Shown piece after piece: positions 25,842 to 34,620 of a DNA stretch of 64,000 nt. The stretch lies in assembly GCF_014529705.1 (NCBI RefSeq), contig NZ_JAANIH010000030.1, forward strand, positions 1-64,000, given 5' to 3'. Each line of letters opens with the position of its first letter. The first letter of the stretch is position 1. A program made the position numbers and the translations under genes. The notes beneath the pieces were generated by a model. That model was not told the origin of the DNA and did not search any database. It saw only the letters and a list, made by a program, of their open reading frames with translations. Source of the DNA: Bradyrhizobium campsiandrae. GTDB taxonomy: Bacteria > Pseudomonadota > Alphaproteobacteria > Rhizobiales > Xanthobacteraceae.

Positions 25842-26965
25842 CTAGTACCCACTTTTCTTGGATCGTGAGTCGTGATTCAAGGTCGGGATGGTACCCGAAG
25901 CAAGAGAAGTCCACCTTTCGCGGAAAGATCGCAAGGTGCTGGAGGCGTGTTGTCGCTCGCCGGTGACGTTGCAGCGCGATTTGAAGCGGGCGCGGATAGT
26001 TCTGTTGGCGGCGGACGGGCGCAGCACCCGCTCGATCGCCAAGGAAGTCGGCGTCCAACCGCGGATTGTCAGCCTTTGGCGGCACCGCTATGCCGATCAT
26101 GGCCTTGAAGGGCTGCAAGACAAGCCGCGGCCCGGCAAGCAGCCGATCTATACGAAGGCCACCGACAAGCGGATTCTGAAGCTGCTGGATAAGCCACCCC
26201 CGCAAGGGTTTGCGCGCTGGACCGGCCCTCTGCTGGCCGAGGCGCTGGGCGATGTTGACGTCCAATATGTCTGGCGGTTCCTGCGCAGCCACAAGATTGA
26301 CCTCGCGGCTCGGAAGTCCTGGTGCGAGAGCAACGACCCGAACTTTACGGCCAAAGCCGCCGATGTTGTTGGCCTCTACGTCGCCCCGCCCTCGAAGGCC
26401 ATTGTGCTATGTGTGGACGAGAAGCCCTCGATCCAGGCCCTGGAGCGAGCGCAGGGTTATCTGAAGTTGCCCAATGGCCGCGCCTTGACCGGCCAGAGCC
26501 ACGACTACAAGCGGCATGGCACGACGACACTGTTTGCGGCGCTTGAGGTCGCCACCGGAAAGATCATCGCGACGCATTCAAAGCGCCGTCGTCGCGTCGA
26601 GTTTCTCGACTTCATGAACAGCGTCACCGCGGCCTTTCCGGGCCGAAAGCTTCACGTCATTCTCGACAACCTCAACACCCACAAGAAGAACGAACCCTGG
26701 CTCAAGGCCCACCCCAACGTGCAATTTCATTTCACGCCGACAAGCGCGTCCTGGCTCAATCAGGTCGAGGTATGGTTCTCGATCTTGCAGGGGCAGTCGC
26801 TTAGCGGCACCTCCTTCACAAGCCTCAGGCAGCTTCAGGAACACATCGATGCCTACGTCAACGCGTACAACGACAAAGCCGAGCCCTTCGTCTGGACCAA
26901 GAAAAAGGTCCGTCAACGCCGTTTCAAAGGCCGCCGTATCACTCAGCTCTGATTCCGGGTACTAG
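25842..26965 (+). mobile_element. IS630-family insertion sequence
   Basis: A single transposase gene is flanked by short inverted ends: CTAGTACCC at 25842-25850 and its complement GGGTACTAG at 26957-26965. IS630 elements insert at TA, often within CTAG, and duplicate the TA, which fits both edges. Size is about 1.12 kb. The right edge coincides with the stop codon of the acyl-CoA dehydrogenase at 26962-28197. The element looks intact. Confidence 0.85.
25888..26952 (+). CDS. IS630 family transposase
   Basis: The 354-residue transposase has an N-terminal helix-turn-helix of the homeodomain-like type (LLAADGRSTRSIAKEVGVQP then RIVSLWRHRYADHGLEGLQD). The DDE catalytic core includes VLCVDEKPSIQALERAQG (first Asp), HVILDNLNTHKK (second Asp) and TSASWLNQVEVWFSILQ (the final acid). 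Length and motifs agree with a full-length enzyme. It is the only gene of the element. Confidence 0.95.
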   Translation: MVPEAREVHLSRKDRKVLEACCRSPVTLQRDLKRARIVLLAADGRSTRSIAKEVGVQPRIVSLWRHRYADHGLEGLQDKPRPGKQPIYTKATDKRILKLLDKPPPQGFARWTGPLLAEALGDVDVQYVWRFLRSHKIDLAARKSWCESNDPNFTAKAADVVGLYVAPPSKAIVLCVDEKPSIQALERAQGYLKLPNGRALTGQSHDYKRHGTTTLFAALEVATGKIIATHSKRRRRVEFLDFMNSVTAAFPGRKLHVILDNLNTHKKNEPWLKAHPNVQFHFTPTSASWLNQVEVWFSILQGQSLSGTSFTSLRQLQEHIDAYVNAYNDKAEPFVWTKKKVRQRRFKGRRITQL

Positions 26966-28197
26966 AGATCGACGTCGCCTGCCAGTAATCGCTGGGCAAT
27001 CATCCGCGTCAGGATTTCATTGGTGCCGTCGGCAATGTTGACGATCCGAAGGTCTTGCCAGGCGTGAACAAGACCGATTTCGTTCGTCAATCCCATGCCG
27101 CCGTGTGTCTGAATTGCGCGATCCACGGCGCGAAATCCGGCTTGTACCGAATAGGCCTTTGCCATTGAAAGCTCCTTCGGCGCCTTATCGCCGCGGTCGA
27201 GGAGCATCGCTGCATTCAATCCCATCAGGTGCGCGGCATGCAATTCCGTGGCTGCCTCGGCTATCGGGAACGAGACGGCTTGATACTCCGCGATCTTGGC
27301 ACCGAAGGCCTCACGTTGCTGCGAATAGTCGATAGCCATTTCCAGCGCCCATCTTCCCTGTCCGACAGCCCGGGCGGCGTTGTAGACCCGACCCAGCGAG
27401 ACTCCATAAAGTGCGATCTTGAATCCCTGGTCGAGCTCGCCGACCAATTGCCAGGGCTGCACGTCGACATCCTCAAGCACGAGAGCGCCCTCGTGACCCC
27501 CGGCGTGACCAAACAAGCGCACGACACTCTCAACATGGAATCCTCGTGCATCGGTTGGAACGAGAAATGCGCTGATGCCTCCAGCCTTTCGCGCGGCTTT
27601 CTCGACGTCGGTGATGGCGAAAACGACACACCATTCCGCGGTGGGCGCGTTTGTTGTCCAGAGCTTGCGGCCAGTGATTTTCCAGCCTGTTGCGGTCTTG
27701 CCAGCCCGCGTCTTGATCATGCTGGCGTCTGAGCCGGCTCCCGGCTCGGAGAGACCAAAGCACATTGATGTCTTCCCGGCCATCATGCCCGCCAGGCATC
27801 TCTCGCGGGCCTCCTCCGTGACCTGAGTGAGCAGTCGGCTGGGTCCGAAGGCCCAGTGAGCAATGACCCAGGGAATGATGACGCCCTGTCCTCCGAGCCG
27901 GCGATATATGGCCTCCCAGGCCACGTAGTAGACCAGATGCCCCAGCCCCCCTCCTCCGATTTCCGCCGGTGCGCACATCGCATAGAAGCCGGCTTCGGCC
28001 GAAAGCATCCTGACTTTTTGGATCAAGGTGCGTACTTCGGCAGAGTATCGACCGGTTTCGTCATACAGCCGTCGCTGATCTTCGAGAAGGGTGCGATTCC
28101 GATCGATCAGCGGCACGACCTGCGAATCGACAAAACGCAGGACGCCATCGCGCACTTCAATGACGTGTTCGGGAAGTTCAAACGCAACACTGCCCAC
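26962..28197 (-). CDS. Acyl-CoA dehydrogenase
   Basis: The 411-residue protein starts with GTG (MGSVAFELPEHVIEVRDGVL) behind AGCGAGGG. It has CFGLSEPGAGSDASMIKTRA near residue 140 and the ending QTHGGMGLTNEIGLVHAWQD then IADGTNEILTRMIAQRLLAG. Aspartate stands where many short-chain enzymes have the catalytic glutamate, so the base may be elsewhere. The stop codon TAG (26962-26964) lies in the CTAG at the end of the IS630 element, so the insertion barely missed the gene. It is the last gene of the 37344-26962 operon, which supplies transport and activation. Confidence 0.9.
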   Translation of the reverse strand: MGSVAFELPEHVIEVRDGVLRFVDSQVVPLIDRNRTLLEDQRRLYDETGRYSAEVRTLIQKVRMLSAEAGFYAMCAPAEIGGGGLGHLVYYVAWEAIYRRLGGQGVIIPWVIAHWAFGPSRLLTQVTEEARERCLAGMMAGKTSMCFGLSEPGAGSDASMIKTRAGKTATGWKITGRKLWTTNAPTAEWCVVFAITDVEKAARKAGGISAFLVPTDARGFHVESVVRLFGHAGGHEGALVLEDVDVQPWQLVGELDQGFKIALYGVSLGRVYNAARAVGQGRWALEMAIDYSQQREAFGAKIAEYQAVSFPIAEAATELHAAHLMGLNAAMLLDRGDKAPKELSMAKAYSVQAGFRAVDRAIQTHGGMGLTNEIGLVHAWQDLRIVNIADGTNEILTRMIAQRLLAGDVDL

Positions 28198-28290
28198 TGC
28201 GATCGCCCTCGCTAGTCTCTAAAAAAAGCAACGCGCTCAAGGAACCTTGCGTTCTGAGCTCTCGATAGGGCTCCAAGATCGCGGCCGCCC

Positions 28291-29082
28291 TTACCTGCCC
28301 TGCCAGACCGGCTTCCGCTTTTCGGCAAAAGCTCTAGGACCTTCAATTGCGTCTTGGCTGGCATAGACAACTTCGTGAAGGCGTTTACCCTCTACCAGTC
28401 CCTTGCGGCATCCGAGGTCCATTGTCGTGCGAACGCTGGCTTTGGCCGCAATGACAGACAATGGCGCACCGTTGGCGATGCGCCTAGCTAAATCCTTGGC
28501 ACGAGAGCGCACATCGTCTGGTGTATCTTCAAGATAGTTGGTGAAACCATAATCGTGCAACCGCTCGATTGGCATGAGATCACCGGTGAGAACGATCTCC
28601 ATGAGGATCGCCTGCGGTAGCATATAGAGAGCTGGAGCGGCCCACGGCGAGCCACGACCGATCTTGACCTCCGTGATGCCGGCCTTGGTTCCTTTGAGAC
28701 CGACGCGCAGATCGCACATCAGCGATAGCATCATTCCGCCCGCCATCAGCGAGCCGGTCATCGCGGCAATGATTGGCTTGGAGCACGCGCACATGCGCTC
28801 GTGGAAAGGATCGCGCATCTTGGACAGGATATCGACCTGCTCGTTGCGAGCGACCTCGGCGGCCTCCTTGAGGTCAAGCCCTGCGCTGAAGACGCCACAA
28901 TCGGCAGAGGTTAGAATTACCGCTCGGATATTGCTGTCCGCTTCGATCCGGTCCCAGGCATCGGTCAGTCCATTGGACGCGGCCACAGATAACGCGTTCT
29001 TGCGGTCGGGACGATTGATAAGAACGGTAGCAATAGCCTCGTCGACGCTGACTTCGATTGGACTATCAATCATGGAGTTCAC
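28291..29082 (-). CDS. Enoyl-CoA hydratase/isomerase (crotonase) family protein
   Basis: The protein has 263 residues if the GTG at 29082 is used, or 260 from the ATG at 29073; the sequence does not decide. The oxyanion segment CGVFSAGLDLKEAAE is present near residue 65. The first catalytic acid position (GGxEL) reads MAGGMMLSLMCDLRV, so it is methionine, while the second acid is kept in AGITEVKIG. The family needs at least one acid for isomerase activity and two for hydration, so hydratase activity is doubtful. The gene stands between a binding-protein gene and an acyl-CoA dehydrogenase gene. Confidence 0.85.
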   Translation of the reverse strand: MNSMIDSPIEVSVDEAIATVLINRPDRKNALSVAASNGLTDAWDRIEADSNIRAVILTSADCGVFSAGLDLKEAAEVARNEQVDILSKMRDPFHERMCACSKPIIAAMTGSLMAGGMMLSLMCDLRVGLKGTKAGITEVKIGRGSPWAAPALYMLPQAILMEIVLTGDLMPIERLHDYGFTNYLEDTPDDVRSRAKDLARRIANGAPLSVIAAKASVRTTMDLGCRKGLVEGKRLHEVVYASQDAIEGPRAFAEKRKPVWQGR

Positions 29083-29189
29083 TGGCTTTCGCGCTGAAGG
29101 TGGGCAGTTCGGCGGCGGATGTATTGTCCGCCGCCCCGGGGCGATTACACCCGCCGACGCGTAGGGTTTGAGCCAACGGGATCTCCGGA

Positions 29190-30440
29190 TTACTCGACCT
29201 TAAATCCGGATGAACTCGTTTTCACGATCTGCCAGATCAGGTCCTGATAGTCCGCCAGCCAGCCGGTCTGCGGCACCCACTTCTGACCGTCCCACATCTC
29301 GATTCTTGTCTTGCCTCCGCCACCATGATCTTGAGCAGTGACAGTCACAGGGGCGAGAAGGCCATTGGCATCGAAATTCTTAAGGCTCTCATAGCCAGCC
29401 TTCATTGACGCGGCGGTCACCGGCCAACCGGCTTGTTTGACGGCATTCCGTGCAGCCTCAAAGGCAACCGAGTAGTTGGCGAGACCCAAATTGTAATACA
29501 CATCTTTCAGGTTTTTCTCGGGGCCACTGCCTTTACCCTTCGCGTAAAGCTCGGCCATTATTTCCTTGATGACAGGAACATCCTGACCGCCGACCACGTT
29601 TGTGCCACGCTTGACGCCCTTGGCAACGTCGGGACCGATATTGGCAATATCCACCTCGTTGAGCCAGTTGACCGAAATATACTTTTCTATCGGATATCCG
29701 TTGCGCTTCATTTCCTTGGCCGCCACGACATGTCCACCCGCGAGCAGCCAGCTGATCATGAAATCAGGCCGGTCGCGCCTTACCTGTGTCCACGCGCTCG
29801 TCTGATCGCTGCCAGGCAAGGGCACTGGATAAAGTTTCAATTCGAAGCCTTCCCGTTCAGCAAGCGTCTTCAGGACACCGATCGGCTCCTGACCGAAGGG
29901 ATAGTCGAGATAGATAAATCCGATCTTGGCCCCTTTCAAATCGCCGCCGCGCTGTTGTTTGATGTAGGCAATATCATTGGCGGCCTGCCCCCAATAGGTA
30001 GCACCCACGGGGAAGATTTGAGTGAACACCGAGCCGTCAACGGCATCACCGCGTCCGACTGACGACTGCATCAAAATGTTCTTGTCCTTCATGATACGCG
30101 GCAATACCGCGATCGACACCGGTGTCGACAGCATGTCGAATACGAACACGCCCTCACGTTTGAGCTTTTCGTAGCATTCGATGCCGCGTTGCGGCTCATT
30201 GCCGTGGTCCTGGACCACGATCTCGATCTTGTGCCCATCAATGCCACCTTTCATGTTCGTGAGGGTGGCGAGGTCCTGAGCAGCTTGCGCGACCTGTGGC
30301 GAAACAAAGGTGTAGGATTTGCTGAGATCGAAGCACAAGCCGAATTTAAGGGTGCTATCTTGAGCCAAAGCGTACGACGAGGCTGCGGCACTGAAGGCGG
30401 CAGCGACCACCAAGTCCTTTATCACTTTTCCGATTGACAT
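29190..30440 (-). CDS. Periplasmic substrate-binding protein of a Liv-type ABC transporter (copy A)
   Basis: The product has 416 residues from the ATG at 30440, preceded by GGGAGGTGAGA. A signal peptide (MSIGKVIKDLVVAAAFSAAA, cleavage near SYALAQ) precedes DSTLKFGLCFDLSKSYTFVS. It belongs to the type I binding-protein family and is a close paralogue of the next gene upstream (30544-31788): both share QDHGNEPQRGIECYEKLKRE and YLDYPFGQEP. It would feed the LivH/LivM channel of this cassette. The duplicate pair may broaden ligand range. Confidence 0.9.
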   Translation of the reverse strand: MSIGKVIKDLVVAAAFSAAASSYALAQDSTLKFGLCFDLSKSYTFVSPQVAQAAQDLATLTNMKGGIDGHKIEIVVQDHGNEPQRGIECYEKLKREGVFVFDMLSTPVSIAVLPRIMKDKNILMQSSVGRGDAVDGSVFTQIFPVGATYWGQAANDIAYIKQQRGGDLKGAKIGFIYLDYPFGQEPIGVLKTLAEREGFELKLYPVPLPGSDQTSAWTQVRRDRPDFMISWLLAGGHVVAAKEMKRNGYPIEKYISVNWLNEVDIANIGPDVAKGVKRGTNVVGGQDVPVIKEIMAELYAKGKGSGPEKNLKDVYYNLGLANYSVAFEAARNAVKQAGWPVTAASMKAGYESLKNFDANGLLAPVTVTAQDHGGGGKTRIEMWDGQKWVPQTGWLADYQDLIWQIVKTSSSGFKVE

Positions 30441-30543
30441 TCTCACCTCCCAATCTGCTGGTTTCGAATTTGCATTGTGCCTTCTCTGCTTTCCCTCAGG
30501 GCTTTTTGTTCGACACGTTGGTCGTTTGTCATGTCGGCAAGCC

Positions 30544-31788
30544 CTAGTTGTGATACTCGGAGGAACTTTTTCTCACTACTTCCCAGATCAGATCCGTATA
30601 GGCTGCGATCCACTCTGTCTGGGGCACCCATTTTTCACCATCCCACATCTCGACGCGCGTCTTCCCGCCACCGCCGTGGTCGCTCGATGTCACAGTTACC
30701 GGTGCCATCAGCCCGTTGGCGTCATAGTTTGTGATGTTTTGCAGCCCTTCCCGCATTGTTGCAGAGGTAATCGGAGTGCCGTGCAATTTGGCAGCTTGGC
30801 GGGCGCCTTGAAGGATCATCGAGTACATCGCTAGTCCCGTGTTGTAGTAGACATCCTTGAGGTTCTTCTCTGGCCCACTGCCCCTGCCCTTTCTATAGAG
30901 TTCAGCAATGATCTCTTGAATCACCGGAACATCCTGCCCACCCGCAACGTTGGTGCCCCGTTTCAACCCCTTGGCTGCCTCGGGACCGATATTGGCAATA
31001 TCCACTTCGTTCAGCCAATTGACCGAGATATACTTGTCCATCGGGATACCGTTGCGCTTCATCTCTTTGGATGCCACGACATGCGCTCCCGCTAACAGCC
31101 AACTGATGATGTGGTCAGGCTGGTCACGGCGCACTTGGGTCCAGCTGCCGGCCTGATCGTTGCCAGGGAGCGGCACTGGATAGAGCTTCAACTCGAAGCC
31201 CTCCACCTTAGCCAGCGTCTGGAGAATCGGAATCGGCTCCTGACCGAACGGATAGTCGAGATAGACGAAGCCGATTTTGACACCGCGGAGGTTGCCGGTG
31301 TGCACTTGTTTCAAGTAGGCAATATCGTTAGCGACCTGTCCCCAATAGGTAGGTCCCAGCGGGAAAACCCACCCGAACACCGCGCCATCCACGGCGTCGC
31401 CGCGGCCAACCAGTGCCTGGATGAGAATGTTCTTGTCCTGCATAACTCGCGGCAACATGGCGATTGAGACAGGGGTCGACAGCGTATCAAAAATGAAGAC
31501 ACCTTCACGCTTGAGTTTTTCGTAGCATTCGATGCCGCGTTGCGGCTCATTGCCGTGGTCTTGCACGATGACTTCGATCGGAGTACCGCCGATCCCACCC
31601 TTGAGATTGGTTAGCGCGACCAGATCCTGTGCCGCCTGCGATACCTGAGGCGTGGCGAACGTGTAGGCCTTGCTCAAATCGTAGCAGACGCCGAGCTTCA
31701 GCGGTTGTTCGGCACGGGCCTGCGGAGCTATCGTAAGCGCCACGATGCTGGCGATTGCCGCAGCTGCAGAACATTTCGAAAATCGCAT
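30544..31788 (-). CDS. Periplasmic substrate-binding protein of a Liv-type ABC transporter (copy B)
   Basis: The 414-residue protein starts behind GGAGACTCGTA. It has a signal peptide (MRFSKCSAAAAIASIVALTI, cleavage near APQARA) and a mature start EQPLKLGVCYDLSKAYTFAT. It is nearly collinear with copy A downstream, without gaps of note over most of its length. It follows the LivF gene after 41 bp and precedes copy A by about 100 bp on the same strand. Family role: capture of a carboxylate or amino-acid-like ligand in the periplasm; the ligand is not known. Confidence 0.9.
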   Translation of the reverse strand: MRFSKCSAAAAIASIVALTIAPQARAEQPLKLGVCYDLSKAYTFATPQVSQAAQDLVALTNLKGGIGGTPIEVIVQDHGNEPQRGIECYEKLKREGVFIFDTLSTPVSIAMLPRVMQDKNILIQALVGRGDAVDGAVFGWVFPLGPTYWGQVANDIAYLKQVHTGNLRGVKIGFVYLDYPFGQEPIPILQTLAKVEGFELKLYPVPLPGNDQAGSWTQVRRDQPDHIISWLLAGAHVVASKEMKRNGIPMDKYISVNWLNEVDIANIGPEAAKGLKRGTNVAGGQDVPVIQEIIAELYRKGRGSGPEKNLKDVYYNTGLAMYSMILQGARQAAKLHGTPITSATMREGLQNITNYDANGLMAPVTVTSSDHGGGGKTRVEMWDGEKWVPQTEWIAAYTDLIWEVVRKSSSEYHN

Positions 31789-31829
31789 TACGAGTCTCCT
31801 CCGTTCACAACTGAACCGTTTCGTCCTGA

Positions 31830-32648
31830 TCAGCTGAGCCAGCGTTTGCGTCTGCGATAGTGCTTGATGTCGTGAAAACTCCTGGCCTGGCCACCGCCAA
31901 GGTAAAATTCCTGAATATCGGAGTTCGCCTTGAGCCTCTCTGCTGTGTCGTGCATGACGACACGCCCGTTCTCGATCAGATAGCCATGCGAGACGATATC
32001 GAGAGCCGCGAGCGCGTTTTGCTCGACAAGCAGGACGGACAGGCCATGATCGCGATTGATGCGTTTGATGATTTCAAAAATCTCGGCCACCAGAAACGGA
32101 GCCAGACCCAGGCTCGGCTCGTCCAGCATCAGCAAGCGCGGTTGCGTCATTAAGGCTCGCCCGATTGCGAGCATCTGCTGTTCACCACCCGAAAGATATC
32201 CCGCAAGCGAAGTCTTTCGCTCGCCCAGCCGCGGAAAGTAGTCGTAAATGCGAGCTTTTTCCGAGGCGACCCGCCCTCTCGACAATGACATCGGAGCGGC
32301 CGCCTCGAGGTTCTCATCCGGAGTTAGATGTTCGAAAACCCTGCGTCCCTCGATCACATGGCAAATCCCGAGTTCGACCCGCTCCTGAGGCAGACTGTCG
32401 CCGATCACGTTGCCATCAAAGCGGATCTCGCCCCGGCTTACCTTTCCGCGCTCCGCAGTCAGGAGGCCGCTTATGGCTTTCAATGTGGTACTCTTCCCGG
32501 CTCCATTGGATCCAAGAAGCGCGACCATTCCTCCGTGCGGCACCTCGATCGACACGCCCTTGATGGCAAGCATGACCGAATTGTAAAGCACCTCCACGCT
32601 GTTCATCGACAGGATCGGGCCGCTTTTGTGAACGTCTTCTGGTTTCAT
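31830..32648 (-). CDS. Branched-chain-type ABC transporter ATP-binding protein (LivF-like)
   Basis: The product has 272 residues from the ATG at 32648 (MKPEDVHKSGPILSMNSVEV), 7 bp after the LivM stop; the frame is open further upstream inside LivM but that part is not conserved. It has Walker A LLGSNGAGKST, signature YLSGGEQQMLAIGRALM and Walker B LLMLDEPSLGLAP. The end DIKHYRRRKRWL is shared with the first LivF (4450-5241). It supplies energy for the second uptake cassette. Confidence 0.9.
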   Translation of the reverse strand: MKPEDVHKSGPILSMNSVEVLYNSVMLAIKGVSIEVPHGGMVALLGSNGAGKSTTLKAISGLLTAERGKVSRGEIRFDGNVIGDSLPQERVELGICHVIEGRRVFEHLTPDENLEAAAPMSLSRGRVASEKARIYDYFPRLGERKTSLAGYLSGGEQQMLAIGRALMTQPRLLMLDEPSLGLAPFLVAEIFEIIKRINRDHGLSVLLVEQNALAALDIVSHGYLIENGRVVMHDTAERLKANSDIQEFYLGGGQARSFHDIKHYRRRKRWLS

Positions 32649-32655
32649 GTTGACC

Positions 32656-33729
32656 CTATTTCTTGAATTGGTCGAAGGGCCAGACCAGGAAATAGTCCCT
32701 AATATTGGCGTAGAGCTTTCCGAGCCCCAGAGGCTCAACCAGCAGGAAAATGACGATCAATGCGCCGTAAACGGCTGTGGGGATATGAGCGAGCGTTTCA
32801 TTGCCGAGTGGAAGCCGAAAGAGAGCTGCAGCGTTTGCGAGGATTTCGTTGGCAATTCCCGGCATAAGGAGAATCAATGCCACTCCAAAATACGTGCCGA
32901 TGATGCTGCCGAGCCCTCCGACGATGATCATGGCAAGCACCTGAATCGAAACATTGACCCCGAATTGCTCAGGCGCAGCCAGGAAAAAGAACGTCGCAAC
33001 GAGAAGGGCGCCGCCAATCCCACCGATGAACGAGGATGTCGAAAACGCAATCAGCTTGTAGTAGAAGCTGTTCACGCCAAGGATTGCAGCCGCATAGTCC
33101 TTTTCGCGCACGGCAACCAGGGCCCGTCCCAAGGCGGTTCGCTGCAGATTCATCATGAAAACGGTCACCAACGCGCACCATCCGAGCGCCACGTAATATA
33201 ACCCTCTGCCTGAAGCGATTTCCTGCCCAAGAAGCGCAAAACGAGGGGACTGGAGCGAGGCATGTGAGCCGCCAGATATCACAGGCGAGTGATTTAGCAC
33301 CCAATCCATGATGAACTGCATCGCAAGCGTCACGATCGCGAGATAAAGCCCTTTCACGCGCAGGGCCGCGAACGCAAACAGGCTTCCTATCAAGGATGCG
33401 GCGAGGCCACCGATCAGAAGAGCAAATTCCCAGGGAATGCCGAACCTGGCTGCGTGGACGGCCGCATAGGCGCCCACCGCCATGGTCGCAGCGTATCCCA
33501 GATGCAGCTGCCCCGCCCATCCTGTCGCCAAATTGAGGCCGAGCGCCAGCGCCGTCCAGATCAACCAAGGCTGAAGGTAGCTGTTCAAATACAACGAACT
33601 CAACAGGAACGGCGCACCGATGCCAGCGATAGTAAGGACAATAAGCAGGTTCCGGTCCGTTGGCACCGGGAATAGCTTGCTGTCCGATAGATAGCTTTGA
33701 TGACGAACGCCCGCGAGAGGATAGAACAT
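32656..33729 (-). CDS. ABC transporter permease (LivM-like)
   Basis: The 357-residue polytopic protein starts MFYPLAGVRHQSYLSDSKLF. It has the LivM segment TGWAGQLHLGYAATMAVGAY near residue 92 and the coupling segment VGGLGSIIGTYFGVALILLM near 290. It begins 3 bp after the LivH stop and ends 7 bp before LivF. It forms the inner-membrane pore with LivH (33733-34620). Confidence 0.9.
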   Translation of the reverse strand: MFYPLAGVRHQSYLSDSKLFPVPTDRNLLIVLTIAGIGAPFLLSSLYLNSYLQPWLIWTALALGLNLATGWAGQLHLGYAATMAVGAYAAVHAARFGIPWEFALLIGGLAASLIGSLFAFAALRVKGLYLAIVTLAMQFIMDWVLNHSPVISGGSHASLQSPRFALLGQEIASGRGLYYVALGWCALVTVFMMNLQRTALGRALVAVREKDYAAAILGVNSFYYKLIAFSTSSFIGGIGGALLVATFFFLAAPEQFGVNVSIQVLAMIIVGGLGSIIGTYFGVALILLMPGIANEILANAAALFRLPLGNETLAHIPTAVYGALIVIFLLVEPLGLGKLYANIRDYFLVWPFDQFKK

Positions 33730-33732
33730 GCG

Positions 33733-34620
33733 TCACACTCTTTCGATGTCATGGCGTCCGAAGAGTCCATGCGGACGCAACATGACGGTGAAGATCAGCA
33801 CAGCAGCAACGATCAGATCACGGCTACCTCCTCCCACTATTGAATCGAGATAGGAGGAGCCTACGTTCTCAACGACCCCAAGGAAAATCCCGGCAAGAAT
33901 CGCGCCGGCAATACTGTCAAGACCGCCCAGGACGGCCACCGTTAGTCCCTTCAGGAGGAGCTGCGAAAGCGACTGGTCGACGCCCTGGATCTCTCCCCAA
34001 ATCACACCCGACGCAACGGCGACCACCGAAGCCATACCCCATGACAGAGCTACGCCGTGCTCAACAGAGATCCCGATCGACCAAGAAGCGATGTAGTCGT
34101 CCGAGATTGCACGCAATCGGATTCCGTGGCGCGTTCGGAAGAACAGAAGGAATGCCACAAAAAGTGCGATCGCGACACCGGCTCCAGCCAGATTGATGCG
34201 GCTCAGCAGTATCGGTCCAAGAAACAAGGGATCGTAGCTGATGCCCAGCTCCATCGAACGGGAGGTGCCGCCCCAGACTGCCAAGGTCGAACCTCGTATG
34301 AAGATGTCGAGACCGAGCGTCATCATCAGGATCATGACGATCGGACGTCCTGCCATGCGCCGCAATGCCACCTTCTCCACACCAAGACCGGCGAAAAACA
34401 TGATGATGGTCGTCGCGGCAATTGCCAGCCACAATGGGAAACCCAGCTGCCGGGACAAGGCCAGCACGACGTATGCGGCCAACATCGTCAATGCGCCTTG
34501 GGCAAGATTGGGAACGGATGAAGATTTGTAGATCAACACGAGCCCAAGTGCGAAAAGCGAATAAAGCAATCCGGTCAATGCGCCATTTACAGCGAGCTCA
34601 CTGAGGTATGCGATGTCCAT
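33733..34620 (-). CDS. ABC transporter permease (LivH-like)
   Basis: The 295-residue polytopic protein starts MDIAYLSELAVNGALTGLLY, has the LivH segment VPNLAQGALTMLAAYV near residue 36 and GLTVAVLGGLDSIAGAILAG near 230. Its ATG shares one base with the stop of the ligase gene, indicating coupled translation as in the first cassette. It pairs with the LivM-like subunit. Confidence 0.9.
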   Translation of the reverse strand: MDIAYLSELAVNGALTGLLYSLFALGLVLIYKSSSVPNLAQGALTMLAAYVVLALSRQLGFPLWLAIAATTIIMFFAGLGVEKVALRRMAGRPIVMILMMTLGLDIFIRGSTLAVWGGTSRSMELGISYDPLFLGPILLSRINLAGAGVAIALFVAFLLFFRTRHGIRLRAISDDYIASWSIGISVEHGVALSWGMASVVAVASGVIWGEIQGVDQSLSQLLLKGLTVAVLGGLDSIAGAILAGIFLGVVENVGSSYLDSIVGGGSRDLIVAAVLIFTVMLRPHGLFGRHDIERV

